Part shown: one piece after another, positions 1 to 8,269 of the stretch | Numbering within the stretch: position 1 is the first letter of the stretch | How the letters are laid out: every line of letters starts with the position of its first letter | Assembly: GCA_016293495.1 (NCBI GenBank) | Contig: JAEDED010000026.1 | Location: 1 to 32,280, forward strand | Direction of reading: 5' to 3' | Source of the DNA: Treponema sp. | GTDB taxonomy: Bacteria; Spirochaetota; Spirochaetia; Treponematales; Treponemataceae | DNA length: 32,280 nucleotides | The notes under the pieces: model-generated | Told to the model about the DNA's origin: nothing | Seen by the model: only the letters and a program-made list of their open reading frames with translations | Databases searched by the model: none | Program-made: the position numbers and the translations under genes

Positions 1-499
1 TGTAGTTTGCGTCCACGCTCGAAATAAGCTGATTACGTTCATTCCATGTGTAAGTTCTGAAGTATCTTGACCCCTTTATTCCGCTGTTTGAATCATTCTC
101 CTTAAATAATCCCCAGCCGTAATCGGTGGAGTAAACATCCTCTGTTTCTTTTGTAATCTTATGGTAAGAAACATCATCACCGTTGCTCTCAAAACTTCCG
201 TCCTGCTCGCAAACAATATTTCCGTTTGCGTCATACTTGTAGTAACGGTCACCTGCACGTACAAGCCTGTGGGCGAAATTTTCGTCATATACGTAATCAA
301 AACTGTAGTTAAGATTGTCGCCTATTGACTTCTGTGGTGTTACAGTTTCTTTACTAACTTTTGAAGTCGTATTGCCCAAACCGTCAGCATCAAAACTAAA
401 CACTTGCGAGTAATTTGAAATAAACTCCGGTACGCTTGACAGATACGGATTATATACCGTCTCTCCGTCAACCTTTATCAGCTGATAAAGATTATCATA
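1..499 (-). pseudogene. RHS/YD-repeat protein remnant, running off left edge
   Basis: Reading the minus strand from about 499 down to 1 gives an open frame with typical RHS/YD-repeat wording, such as YYKYDANGNIV, FSFDADGLGNTTSK and YTWNERNQLISS. RHS proteins are large surface or secreted repeat proteins, often carrying toxic C-terminal tips. Only a repeat segment is visible and the C-terminal end lies outside the window. The frame is continuous with the IS110-like piece at 500-775. It has no Met codon anywhere in the window and no start site could be found, so I treat it as a remnant. The YD-repeat identity is clear from the sequence; the decay call is inference and depends on what lies left of base 1. 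Confidence 0.7.
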
Positions 500-775
500 T
501 GGAATTACAACCTGCTTAAATGTTTTATATGCAAGAGTCTGAGCTAACAGGCATGCATCTCTACGGTCAGTTTTTATTCCTGGTCCATTCGGTTTATAAA
601 TTGTTGAAGGTGCTATTACAACGCAGGGAAAGCCAGCTTTTTGTAAATCTCGGCAAAGTTTATAACCGGTAGGTCCAGCTTCATAACCAATAAGGACGGG
701 GAAATTAGAGCCGGTTGTTTTAATAACGGATTTAATATAATTGATTGCATTCTTTGAACCAGCTTCACTTTTATG
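500..775 (-). mobile_element. IS110-family transposase fragment (N-terminal catalytic part, truncated at both ends)
   Basis: On the minus strand the frame reads YEAGPTGYKLCRDLQKAG, then VVIAPS, then KTDRRDACLLAQTLAYKTF. This is the characteristic middle of the DEDD RuvC-like domain of IS110/IS1111 transposases. The E of YEAGPTGY and the D residues of KTDRRDA are retained. The usual first segment with the GIDVSK-like Asp is absent: upstream codons (about 776-872) read as unrelated hydrophobic and basic sequence and contain no ATG. After the VVIP segment, where the family would continue with a helical region, the frame passes straight into RHS sequence. It therefore cannot encode an active transposase. 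No Tnp20 (C-terminal Ser) domain or element end is visible. Confidence 0.75.
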
Positions 776-835
776 TTCTGCGAAAAAACTCTTTTTTCTT
801 TTGCATAAGCGCAGTAAGAATATATAAAAAATACT

Positions 836-864
836 TTGAATATTATCAAGCAATATAGTAAAAT
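836..864 (+). promoter_or_regulatory. Predicted sigma70-type promoter of the XPB helicase gene
   Basis: TTGAAT (836-841) and TAAAAT (859-864) are separated by 17 nt. The -10 box ends 8 nt before the ATG at 873, so the transcript would start at or within about 2 nt of the start codon. No Shine-Dalgarno sequence precedes the ATG. Confidence 0.55.
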
Positions 865-872
865 ATTTTGTT

Positions 873-2765
873 ATGCAAAATGGTTTTACAGGAACTCAGA
901 CAGACTCAAATTCTCAGATGAACAGGATGACAAATCCGCTTATTGTTCAAAGTGACAGAAGTATCCTCATGGATGTTCATGCGCCGCTGGCAGACGAATG
1001 CCGGAATGAGCTTATTCTTTTTGCAGAACTTGAACGTTCCCCGGAGCATCTTCACACTTATCGTTTGACTCCGCTTTCTTTGTGGAACTCAACAAGTGCC
1101 GGTTTTACTTATCAGGATGCAATCAATGTACTTCGAAAATATTCGCGCTTTGATGTACCGCAGTCGGTAGAAGTATGGATTGAAGAAACTGCCGGCCGTT
1201 TTGGAAAATTGCGAATGATTCCGGCTCCAGATGAAATTGTAGAAATAGAAAAGAAGGCCGGTCATTTTGCAGACGATGTAGTTGTTATTAATCCGGGAAC
1301 TCAAAGTGAAGAAAAAGCTGATGAGAAAAAAAAGAAAAAGAATACCGGTAAAGAAGAATTCCTTTTGCTTGTTGCTGAAACAAAAGCAATTTACAAACAG
1401 ATTGATGCAAATGTTCAACTTCGTAAATTCCTTACACCATGTCAGGTTGAAAATGCATTTATTCTTCTCCTTACAGACCGCGGAACAATTAAGCAGAAGT
1501 TGATTGAATTGGGATGGCCTGTAAAAGATGAAGTTCCTTTAGTTGATGGTGAGCCGTTAGAAATTAATCTGAGGCAGACAACTCTTTGCGGTAATCCTCT
1601 TAATATCCGTAACTATCAGATTGAGGCTGCTAAATCAATTGTCGGTGATAAAGGTCCGGGAACTGGTTTTGGTACAATCGTTCTTCCATGCGGTGCCGGA
1701 AAGACAATTGTCGGTATGACAATTCTTTCAATGCTGAAGACAAGCACTCTGATTATTACAACGAACATTACTTCTGTTCATCAGTGGATTGATGAACTTG
1801 TTGATAAGACAGATATTCCGCGCGACATGATTGCAGAATACACAGGCGAATCAAAGACAATAAAACCAATTACTGTTGCAACATATCAGATTCTGACCTG
1901 GAGACCTGACAAGGTCGGTCCGTATCCGCACTTCAGTATTTTTAGGGAACGTCCATGGGGACTTATCATTTATGATGAAGTTCATCTGTTGCCGGCTCCT
2001 GTATTTCGTGTGGTTGCGGAACTTCAGGCGGTGCGTCGTGTTGGTCTTACTGCAACTTTAGTTCGTGAAGACAACTGTCAGGGTTATGTATTCTCGCTTG
2101 TTGGTCCTAAAAGATATGACGTTCCGTGGAAGGAACTTGAACATACTGGCTGGATTGCAAAAGCTGAATGTGTTGAAGTACGTCTTGATTTGTCAGAAGA
2201 ACGTGAACTTGAATATGCAGTTGCAACGGCGCGCGAAAAGCACCGCCTTGCCAGTGAAAATCCGGTGAAGGTAAAAATCGTAAGTGAGCTTGTTGAAAAA
2301 TTTCCGGAAGATAAAATTCTTGTTATCGGACAATACTTGAATCAACTTCAGGAAATTGCAGAGCTTTTGAAAGTTCCTATCATTACAGGAAAAACTCCGA
2401 ACTCTGTTCGTGATCAGATTTACGGTGACTTTAAATCAGGCAAGGTACGCGTTCTTGTAGTTTCGAAAGTTGCAAACTTCGCGGTTGACCTTCCGGATGC
2501 CTCGATGGCGATTCAGATTTCGGGAACTTTCGGAAGCCGCCAGGAAGAAGCTCAGCGCCTCGGAAGAATTCTTCGTCCGAAAGAAAGAACTTCAAGATTC
2601 TTTACTTTGATTACGCGTAATACTGTTGAAGAAGATTTTGGTTCAAACAGACAGAAGTTCCTTGCAGAGCAGGGATATACATACAGAATAATTAAATATG
2701 CAGATGCATCTTCTTTTGACCAGATTCAAAATGAAACTGCAATTTGTGATGACGGAGACCGTTAA
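873..2765 (+). CDS. XPB/Ssl2-type DNA repair helicase (SF2)
   Basis: A 630-residue DNA-dependent ATPase/3'-5' helicase of the bacterial XPB family. The N-terminal XPB domain (NPLIVQSDRSILMDV, HTYRLTPLSLWN) closely resembles the mycobacterial XPB type. Visible motifs are Walker A LPCGAGKT (K277, T278), DEVH box at 368-371, the XPB-specific RED motif at 398-400 and motif VI QRLGRILR at 561-568. A Lys/Glu-rich insert near residues 145-165 helps make it longer than the roughly 550-residue mycobacterial protein. ATG 873 suits the promoter 8 nt upstream, but Met16 (918) or Met19 (927) lie closer to where the family usually starts. No Shine-Dalgarno site supports any of them. It overlaps the next gene by 1 nt (TAATG), so the two are translationally coupled. 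The likely role is unwinding in nucleotide excision repair; this is inferred from the family. Confidence 0.93.
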   Translation: MQNGFTGTQTDSNSQMNRMTNPLIVQSDRSILMDVHAPLADECRNELILFAELERSPEHLHTYRLTPLSLWNSTSAGFTYQDAINVLRKYSRFDVPQSVEVWIEETAGRFGKLRMIPAPDEIVEIEKKAGHFADDVVVINPGTQSEEKADEKKKKKNTGKEEFLLLVAETKAIYKQIDANVQLRKFLTPCQVENAFILLLTDRGTIKQKLIELGWPVKDEVPLVDGEPLEINLRQTTLCGNPLNIRNYQIEAAKSIVGDKGPGTGFGTIVLPCGAGKTIVGMTILSMLKTSTLIITTNITSVHQWIDELVDKTDIPRDMIAEYTGESKTIKPITVATYQILTWRPDKVGPYPHFSIFRERPWGLIIYDEVHLLPAPVFRVVAELQAVRRVGLTATLVREDNCQGYVFSLVGPKRYDVPWKELEHTGWIAKAECVEVRLDLSEERELEYAVATAREKHRLASENPVKVKIVSELVEKFPEDKILVIGQYLNQLQEIAELLKVPIITGKTPNSVRDQIYGDFKSGKVRVLVVSKVANFAVDLPDASMAIQISGTFGSRQEEAQRLGRILRPKERTSRFFTLITRNTVEEDFGSNRQKFLAEQGYTYRIIKYADASSFDQIQNETAICDDGDR

Positions 2766-4942
2766 TGGCATTTCGAGAACCGGTAATGAGTGAACATGCA
2801 AAAAAGGTACTCAGATGGCGCGAGAGTTTTCTGTATCTCGATGAAAATCGTTTTTCAGAAACTATGCGCACATACCTTGGAGAAATAAAAACTCCTTACA
2901 ACAAACAGAAACTTGTAGAAAGTCTCGAAAGCTTTTTGCGACAGAAGGAACATCTGGTTGCAATTAAAAGTCTTGTTTCAAAAGAAGAACTTGATATTAT
3001 CTGTGCAGCAGTTTTTATTCCTGATTGTACAGAAGACAAGCTTACAAAATTTTTTGAAAATACTTACAGTTATTCTTTTCTTTACGAAACAATTAATAAT
3101 CTCGAAGACCGTCTTATTCTTTTTATTTCAAATATTGAAGATCATTTTATAATTGAATTTAATCCGCTCCTTGAAGATGCGTTCTACGATTTGATTTCTG
3201 TAGAAAAACTTCTTCCTGAAATTCATTTTGAAAAAAAACAGGCACAGAATACGATTGTTACTGCAGAGATGATTGCTGCGTTCTGTGCCTTTGTAATTCA
3301 GAATCCTAATCTTGCAAAGCAGGACAGAAGCCTTAAGAAACATACGATAGAAGTTGCCGAAGAAATTTTTGGTGAAAAAACTTCTTCGCTTAGTGTTCTC
3401 TTTAACGGTTTTTTGAATCTCGGAATTTTAAAAGACAGTGGTAAAGGTGTTGAGTTTGACTGGAGTAAGATGAACAAGTTTGTTCAGCAGAGTCTTGCAG
3501 AACAGCTCGTTTATATTACAGTTGCATCAAGCGGCCACTTTAGTCGTGATAATCTCCGCCTTCAGGCTCAGCTTTTAATAGATACGCTTAGAAATCTTGG
3601 CAGTGCATGTTTTACAAAAGATCTCTTCTTACGAACAGGCTTTCTTGCAGCGGCGCGTCCAAAGTCTCAGGAAGAAACACGACCTCAAATCTCATCAAGA
3701 TTTGCAAGGCTTATCGAAGAAAGTCGTTTAAGGACAGCAGGACAGGATGTTGAGGCAACGCGCATTTCAGAAAATGGCGGTCTTGAAAGAATGTTTGACG
3801 CTGCAGTCGTGATGGGGCTTGTTTCTGATTGCGGAACAACTGACAGTGGAGAAACAGTTTATACTTTCGAAAATATTTTTGATTCGGGATGTGCTGGTTC
3901 TGCAGATGATGCCGGTAGTGAACGCGGTGCGGGTAGTGAACGCAGTGTTGGTAGTGAACGCAATCTGTGCGAGATGCTGACGGTTGATCCGGGAATGTCG
4001 GTAAACATAATGCCGGGCTTTGCACTTAAAGATATTATCCCGGTAATAAAATTTATGTCGGTTACACGATACGACATGGTTTCAAGTTATTCCATTGATC
4101 GTCAGAGCATTATGCGCGGTTTTGATTTTGGTCTTACTTCTAAATCAATTCTTGCTGCACTCAAAGAAAGAACGGCTTATCCTGTTCCTGAAACGCTTGA
4201 AGTTCAGCTCGATGACTGGAACGCGTCTTATTCTTCTGCAGAATTTTTCAAGGGCTTTGTTCTTAAGCTTGACGGTAAAATGGCAATTGCCGCAGAACAT
4301 AACAGCGTTCTTGCTCCGCACATTCATACAGTTATTGCTCCGGGAATTTTCCTTCTCGACATTAATGACGATGCCGAAGCTATGGCCTTGATAAAAGAAA
4401 GCGGCCTTGATTTTGTCGGTAAGATTAAAACTGCGCGTGCAGAAAATCAAAGTACCGATTTCTTAAAACTTAATCTTGAAGGTCGCAAAATCAATGACCG
4501 CTCCGGATTTACTTCTCCGGCCGAAGTTCTTGAAACTGAAGATGCAGAAAAAGTGACAGACAGAATGTATGCAGCACTGGCAAAGTTAAAACTTGCACCT
4601 GCTGCCCGTGAAGGACTTGAACTTAGAATAATCCATAAGATGGTTATTAATCCGTCACAGTTAAATCCTTCGATTCTCCGTATGGAACGCACTAATGCCG
4701 GAGGAATGGATTTTGGCGGCAAGCTTTATATTATCGATCTTGCGATGAAGTCGCAGGAGAAGATAGAAATGAAATTCGGTGCCGGCGGACTTACAGTTGT
4801 CGGTGTGCCGTTGAATGTTACAAAAAAGAATGCTGAAGCTTTCGTTGAAATTCAACTTGAGCCTGATAACGTTGTTCGCGAATATTCAATTGGCAAAGCT
4901 TCATCGGTAAGCAGAATTCGTAAAGGAATGTTCAGATATTAA
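2765..4942 (+). CDS. Helicase-associated protein with Helicase_C_3-like domain (XPB partner)
   Basis: A 725-residue cytoplasmic protein without helicase motifs. Its middle (about residues 400-480: VDPGMSVNIMPG, then VTRYDMVSSYSIDRQSIMRG, then a segment ending PVPETLEVQLDDW) matches the pattern of Helicase_C_3 / XPB-N-like domains in the large conserved protein encoded next to XPB in mycobacteria (Rv0862c beside Rv0861c). The start overlaps the helicase stop by 1 nt and is preceded by GGAG at 2754, which argues for coupled, stoichiometric expression and a complex with the helicase. A Gly-Ser-Glu-Arg repeat at about residues 380-400 probably marks a flexible linker before the domain. The biochemical function is not established; a role as accessory or adaptor subunit is inference. 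Confidence 0.8.
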   Translation: MAFREPVMSEHAKKVLRWRESFLYLDENRFSETMRTYLGEIKTPYNKQKLVESLESFLRQKEHLVAIKSLVSKEELDIICAAVFIPDCTEDKLTKFFENTYSYSFLYETINNLEDRLILFISNIEDHFIIEFNPLLEDAFYDLISVEKLLPEIHFEKKQAQNTIVTAEMIAAFCAFVIQNPNLAKQDRSLKKHTIEVAEEIFGEKTSSLSVLFNGFLNLGILKDSGKGVEFDWSKMNKFVQQSLAEQLVYITVASSGHFSRDNLRLQAQLLIDTLRNLGSACFTKDLFLRTGFLAAARPKSQEETRPQISSRFARLIEESRLRTAGQDVEATRISENGGLERMFDAAVVMGLVSDCGTTDSGETVYTFENIFDSGCAGSADDAGSERGAGSERSVGSERNLCEMLTVDPGMSVNIMPGFALKDIIPVIKFMSVTRYDMVSSYSIDRQSIMRGFDFGLTSKSILAALKERTAYPVPETLEVQLDDWNASYSSAEFFKGFVLKLDGKMAIAAEHNSVLAPHIHTVIAPGIFLLDINDDAEAMALIKESGLDFVGKIKTARAENQSTDFLKLNLEGRKINDRSGFTSPAEVLETEDAEKVTDRMYAALAKLKLAPAAREGLELRIIHKMVINPSQLNPSILRMERTNAGGMDFGGKLYIIDLAMKSQEKIEMKFGAGGLTVVGVPLNVTKKNAEAFVEIQLEPDNVVREYSIGKASSVSRIRKGMFRY
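3914..3961 (+). repeat. In-frame 18-bp tandem repeat, three copies
   Basis: GGTAGTGAACGC recurs at 3914, 3932 and 3950 with an exact 18-bp period, the spacers differing slightly. It encodes (A/V)GSER-type units just before the Helicase_C_3-like domain. Being a multiple of 3, copy-number change would keep the frame. Confidence 0.9.
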
Positions 4943-4967
4943 GTTTTACAAATAGATTTGTAATGGC

Positions 4968-4973
4968 AGGAGG
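4968..4973 (+). promoter_or_regulatory. Shine-Dalgarno AGGAGG that sets the start of the next gene
   Basis: A perfect AGGAGG lies 5 nt before ATG 4979. An in-frame TTG at 4976 would be only 2 nt from it, so ATG 4979 is preferred. Confidence 0.8.
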
Positions 4974-4978
4974 CTTTG

Positions 4979-5929
4979 ATGATAAAGACAGTTGTTTCAA
5001 TTGATTTACCTGTAGATGAAAAACTTCTGATTAAGAAGCAGGTTATTTCGTCGTTGGGAGATGATGAAAATGCTGATCAGAAAAATAACGGCGTTAAAAA
5101 AATCAGTATCGTTACCGGCATTCATGGTGATGAACTTGAAGGCCAGCTTGTATGTTTTGAAGTTCAGCGCCGCATAAAAGAACATCCTGAATTCTTGAAC
5201 GGAATTGTTGATATTTATCCAGCACTTAATCCGCTCGGACTTGATTCAACTACAAGATCACTTCCTGCATTTGACATCGATATGAATAAAACATTCCCGG
5301 GATTTAATGATGGAACGATGATTGAACATCTTGCAGCTAACATTATGCAGGATCTTCGTGGTTCGGATTTTGTTGTTGATATTCATGCATCAAGTATTTT
5401 CGTACGCGAAATTCCTCAGATCAGAATTCCATTGAAGTTTAAAGATAAACTTATTGATAAATGCCGTCTGATGAATATGGATTTGATCTGGGCATCAGAA
5501 AGTCCTTCTGTTACAGAAAATACATTGTGCTATGCGCTTAATGATGAAGGTATTAATGCAGTAGTCGTTGATATGGGAATCGCAATGTATTGTACTAAAG
5601 AACATTGCAGTCAGGTTACAGAAGGAATTCTCAACCTGATGAAAAATCTTGGAATTTGGACAGGACCAGTTGGCGAAATTAAAAATTCCATTTATGCTGA
5701 AGGACTTGATTCTACCAGTGTTGTTATTTCTAAAACTCCTGGAATATTTGTCCGTGAAGTAGAGTGCGGACAGAAAGTTGAAAAAGGGCAGTTAATAGGA
5801 CGTGTAATTAATCCGTTGAAAGGAACAGTTGAAGAAGAAGTTGTTGCACCAGAAAACGGGCTTCTGTTTACGGTAAGAGAATATCCGGTTGTAGAAGTTG
5901 GTTCACTTTTAGGGAGAATTTTCAAATGA
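4979..5929 (+). CDS. Aspartoacylase/succinylglutamate desuccinylase-family zinc hydrolase
   Basis: A 316-residue cytoplasmic amidohydrolase of the AstE/AspA (M14-like) family. The zinc site is intact: HGDE (H49, E52) and DIHAS (H136). The arginine and NPxG region also follow the family pattern (NPLGLDSTTR, DIDMNKTFPG). Residues about 255-316 form a biotinyl/lipoyl-like beta-barrel (VEKGQLIGRVINPLKG, VAPENGLLFTV), common at the C-terminus of this family. Members deacylate N-acyl amino acids; the substrate here is not identifiable. The gene sits 36 nt after the helicase partner and overlaps the paralogue downstream by 4 nt (ATGA), so the two are probably co-translated. No transporter or arginine-catabolic gene is adjacent, so an astE symbol is not justified. 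Confidence 0.85.
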   Translation: MIKTVVSIDLPVDEKLLIKKQVISSLGDDENADQKNNGVKKISIVTGIHGDELEGQLVCFEVQRRIKEHPEFLNGIVDIYPALNPLGLDSTTRSLPAFDIDMNKTFPGFNDGTMIEHLAANIMQDLRGSDFVVDIHASSIFVREIPQIRIPLKFKDKLIDKCRLMNMDLIWASESPSVTENTLCYALNDEGINAVVVDMGIAMYCTKEHCSQVTEGILNLMKNLGIWTGPVGEIKNSIYAEGLDSTSVVISKTPGIFVREVECGQKVEKGQLIGRVINPLKGTVEEEVVAPENGLLFTVREYPVVEVGSLLGRIFK

Positions 5930-6855
5930 GAGAAATAGAAATCTGTGATATGCCTTCGCTTTACCGCGACAACTTTCGTGTAAAAGGATACGTTTTTGGC
6001 AACGGAAAAAAATCTGTAAGCATTGTCGGTACTTTACGCGGTAATGAATATCAGCAGCAGTTTATTGCGGCCCGCATGATTAAACGCCTTAAGGAACTTG
6101 AAGCAGCCGGAGAATTAAATGAAGGTTACGAAGTTCTTGTAATACCATGTGCAAACGCATATTCAATGAATACTAAGAAAAAATTCTGGTCAATCGATAA
6201 TACTGACATGAACCGTGTGTTCCCCGGAAGAACTGACGGATCAACAACAGAAATGATTGCCGATTCAGTTTTCAAAATAACAAAGGAATATGAATATGGA
6301 ATTCATCTTGCGTCATATTACATGGTTGGATCGTTCCTTCCTCATGTAAGAATCATGAAAAGCCAACTTTCATATTTTGAAGAATCTGTCGGCTTTATGA
6401 TGCCTTATATGATGATTCGTGATCCACGTTCGTATGAAAAGAAAACCTTGAATTACACTTGGCAAGAAGCCGGCGTAAAAGCGTTCAGTTTGTATTCATC
6501 TCAGACTGATGGAATTGACCGTAATTCTGCGCATACAATTGTCCGTTCGATTCTTCTGTTCCTTAAAAATAAAGGAATTATCAGTACAGAAATTCTTGGC
6601 GGTTATACCGAATGCGAAATTCTTGAAGAAGAAAAAAGAATTATTCCGATCAGAACTTCTCATGCCGGATTTTTTGTTCCGAAAGTTAAAGTAGGTTTTG
6701 AAGTAAGCAAAGGTGATCTGCTTGCAGAAATTCATGATCTATATACGGATGAGGTAATTTCTGAATTGAAGTCACCGGTTGATGGTGTCATATTCTTTAT
6801 GCATACTGCACCGATGACTTACAGCCAGTCAGCTGTTTTCAAGATTATTGTTTAA
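5926..6855 (+). CDS. Degenerate AstE/AspA-family paralogue (zinc site altered)
   Basis: A 309-residue paralogue of the preceding protein with the same fold order, including DNTDMNRVFPG and a C-terminal barrel (VSKGDLLAEIHDLYTDE, SPVDGVIFF). The first zinc-ligand motif HGDE is replaced by RGNE (R38, E41), so a ligand histidine is missing. The Asp of the DIH motif is Gly (YGIHLAS, H127 kept). The substrate arginine of NPLG...TR is replaced by a KKKF segment. It is therefore unlikely to act as a standard zinc deacylase; a regulatory or structural partner of the upstream enzyme, or a changed chemistry, is plausible. A GGGAG site at 5912-5916 lies 9 nt before the ATG, and the start overlaps the upstream stop by 4 nt. 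Confidence 0.82.
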   Translation: MREIEICDMPSLYRDNFRVKGYVFGNGKKSVSIVGTLRGNEYQQQFIAARMIKRLKELEAAGELNEGYEVLVIPCANAYSMNTKKKFWSIDNTDMNRVFPGRTDGSTTEMIADSVFKITKEYEYGIHLASYYMVGSFLPHVRIMKSQLSYFEESVGFMMPYMMIRDPRSYEKKTLNYTWQEAGVKAFSLYSSQTDGIDRNSAHTIVRSILLFLKNKGIISTEILGGYTECEILEEEKRIIPIRTSHAGFFVPKVKVGFEVSKGDLLAEIHDLYTDEVISELKSPVDGVIFFMHTAPMTYSQSAVFKIIV

Positions 6856-6899
6856 TTCAGATAAAGTCGGAGATTATTTGGAATTAAAGAGGATTATTA

Positions 6900-8222
6900 A
6901 TGAATTATAATATTGAATTTCAAATTGCAAGTATTATTTTTGTCATCACTGTTATGGTTGTTTTCTTTTCGAAAAAGAGATGGCCTTCAACTGCAAATAT
7001 TGTTTATCGTGTCGTAATGTTTTTAACACTTGCTACACTTCTTCTTGATGTATGCAGTGTCATAACAATTACCAAGTATGTTGGCGGTAATAAAGAAATT
7101 GAATTTCTGAATAATCTGCTTTCAAAGCTGTATCTTGTAGTCATGCTTGCATATATTGCAACGATAGATATATACGCGGTTGTAAATACAATTCATAAAA
7201 AGAAAACTAATGTTCATCTTACGATTAAATATATTGAACTTGCAGTAATTATAATGGGACTGCTTGTGGCAATCGCAATCGCAATCGCAAATCCACTTCT
7301 GTATGGTGGTGAAGGGAAATATATTTACTCATACGGAATTCCGTCTGATACAGTATATGTTTATTCTACAGCTTCAGTTATTTTTGTACTTACACTTCTC
7401 GTATTCAATATTAACAAAGTTTCTCTTAAAAGACTCGTTCCGATTATTACGTTCTCTATAATGGAAGGCTCGGTTGCAATTGTTCAGATGTTTAACAAAC
7501 AGCTTTTGGTTATCGGATTTGGAACAGCGATTTCGTGTCTTATCATGTATTTTGCGCTTGAAAATCCGGATATGAATATGATTGATGAATTGAACAAGGC
7601 AAATAAACGTTCACGCGATCTGCTTTTAAATATTCTTCCTCTTTCAATTGCAAATAAACTTGAATACGATGCAAAGCCGTTTTTTGAAGAACTTGATAAC
7701 GTTTCAATTATGTTCATTGATATTGTAGGATTTACAAAAATGTGTTCAGAGGTCGGAGGAACTTATCTTGTAAAAATCCTGAATGACTTCTTCGGTGAGC
7801 TTGATGATCTGATTTCAAATTTCAAGGTTGAAAAAATTAAAACAATCGGAGATGCATATATGATCGCAGCAGGCGTTCCTGACAGCTATGATTATAACTG
7901 CCAGGAAATTGTAAAGCTTGCCCGTCAGATTCTTCGCCTGCTTACAGACTTTAACCGCAGAAAACATACTGACCTGCATGTTAGAATTGGCGTAAATAAC
8001 GGGCGTGTAATTGCAGGCGTTATCGGTAAAAAGAAATATATTTATGACCTTTGGGGCGACAGCGTAAATCTTGCATCCCGCCTGGAATCTAATGGCGAAA
8101 CTGACAGAATTCATGTGTCGGAGCGTGTAAAATACCTTTTAGGCGACCAGTGCGGGTATGAACCGCAGCCGCTTGTTGATATGAAAGGCATTGGCAAGCT
8201 GCAAACATATTTGTTAACTTAG
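6900..8222 (+). CDS. Membrane-bound class III adenylate cyclase with 7TM-like sensor
   Basis: A 440-residue protein. Residues 1 to about 225 hold six or seven hydrophobic helices ending in FALENPDMN, a sensor layout also seen before GGDEF domains in gut bacteria. A linker (DLLLNILPLSIANKLE) leads to the cyclase domain. Metal aspartates are D274 (FIDIVGF) and D318 (KTIGDAYM). K314 and D383 (YDLWGDSVNLASRLES) are the adenine-type specificity residues, where guanylate cyclases have Glu and Cys, so cAMP is the expected product. The Asn and Arg of VNLASR are present. It would work as a homodimer at the cytoplasmic face. An AGAGG-type ribosome site precedes the ATG, 44 nt after the previous stop, so it is probably the last gene of that operon. 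Confidence 0.9.
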   Translation: MNYNIEFQIASIIFVITVMVVFFSKKRWPSTANIVYRVVMFLTLATLLLDVCSVITITKYVGGNKEIEFLNNLLSKLYLVVMLAYIATIDIYAVVNTIHKKKTNVHLTIKYIELAVIIMGLLVAIAIAIANPLLYGGEGKYIYSYGIPSDTVYVYSTASVIFVLTLLVFNINKVSLKRLVPIITFSIMEGSVAIVQMFNKQLLVIGFGTAISCLIMYFALENPDMNMIDELNKANKRSRDLLLNILPLSIANKLEYDAKPFFEELDNVSIMFIDIVGFTKMCSEVGGTYLVKILNDFFGELDDLISNFKVEKIKTIGDAYMIAAGVPDSYDYNCQEIVKLARQILRLLTDFNRRKHTDLHVRIGVNNGRVIAGVIGKKKYIYDLWGDSVNLASRLESNGETDRIHVSERVKYLLGDQCGYEPQPLVDMKGIGKLQTYLLT

Positions 8223-8233
8223 TAAAAATAAAG

Positions 8234-8262
8234 TTTATTCCACAAAAAATATGTGGTATAAT
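8234..8262 (+). promoter_or_regulatory. Promoter with an inverted repeat filling the -35/-10 spacer
   Basis: TATAAT at 8257-8262 is a consensus -10 box. TTTATT at 8234-8239 sits at 17-nt spacing. The 17-nt spacer (8240-8256) is itself CCACA-N7-TGTGG, a perfect 5-bp inverted repeat. Only 7 nt separate the -10 box from ATG 8270, predicting a leaderless transcript. Confidence 0.6.
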
Positions 8263-8269
8263 AGAAGTA

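Noticed and set aside
616..849. Complete minus-strand ORF of 77 codons
   Set aside because: It is a shifted-frame shadow of the IS110 fragment; the adjacent frame holds the recognisable transposase motifs.
1325..1345. A-rich run in the helicase gene as a slippage or programmed frameshift site
   Set aside because: The frame continues correctly through it into all helicase motifs, and no alternative product is evident.
7264..7295. GCAATC hexamer repeated in the cyclase gene
   Set aside because: Three copies simply encode Ala-Ile in a membrane helix; ordinary low-complexity sequence rather than a regulatory repeat.
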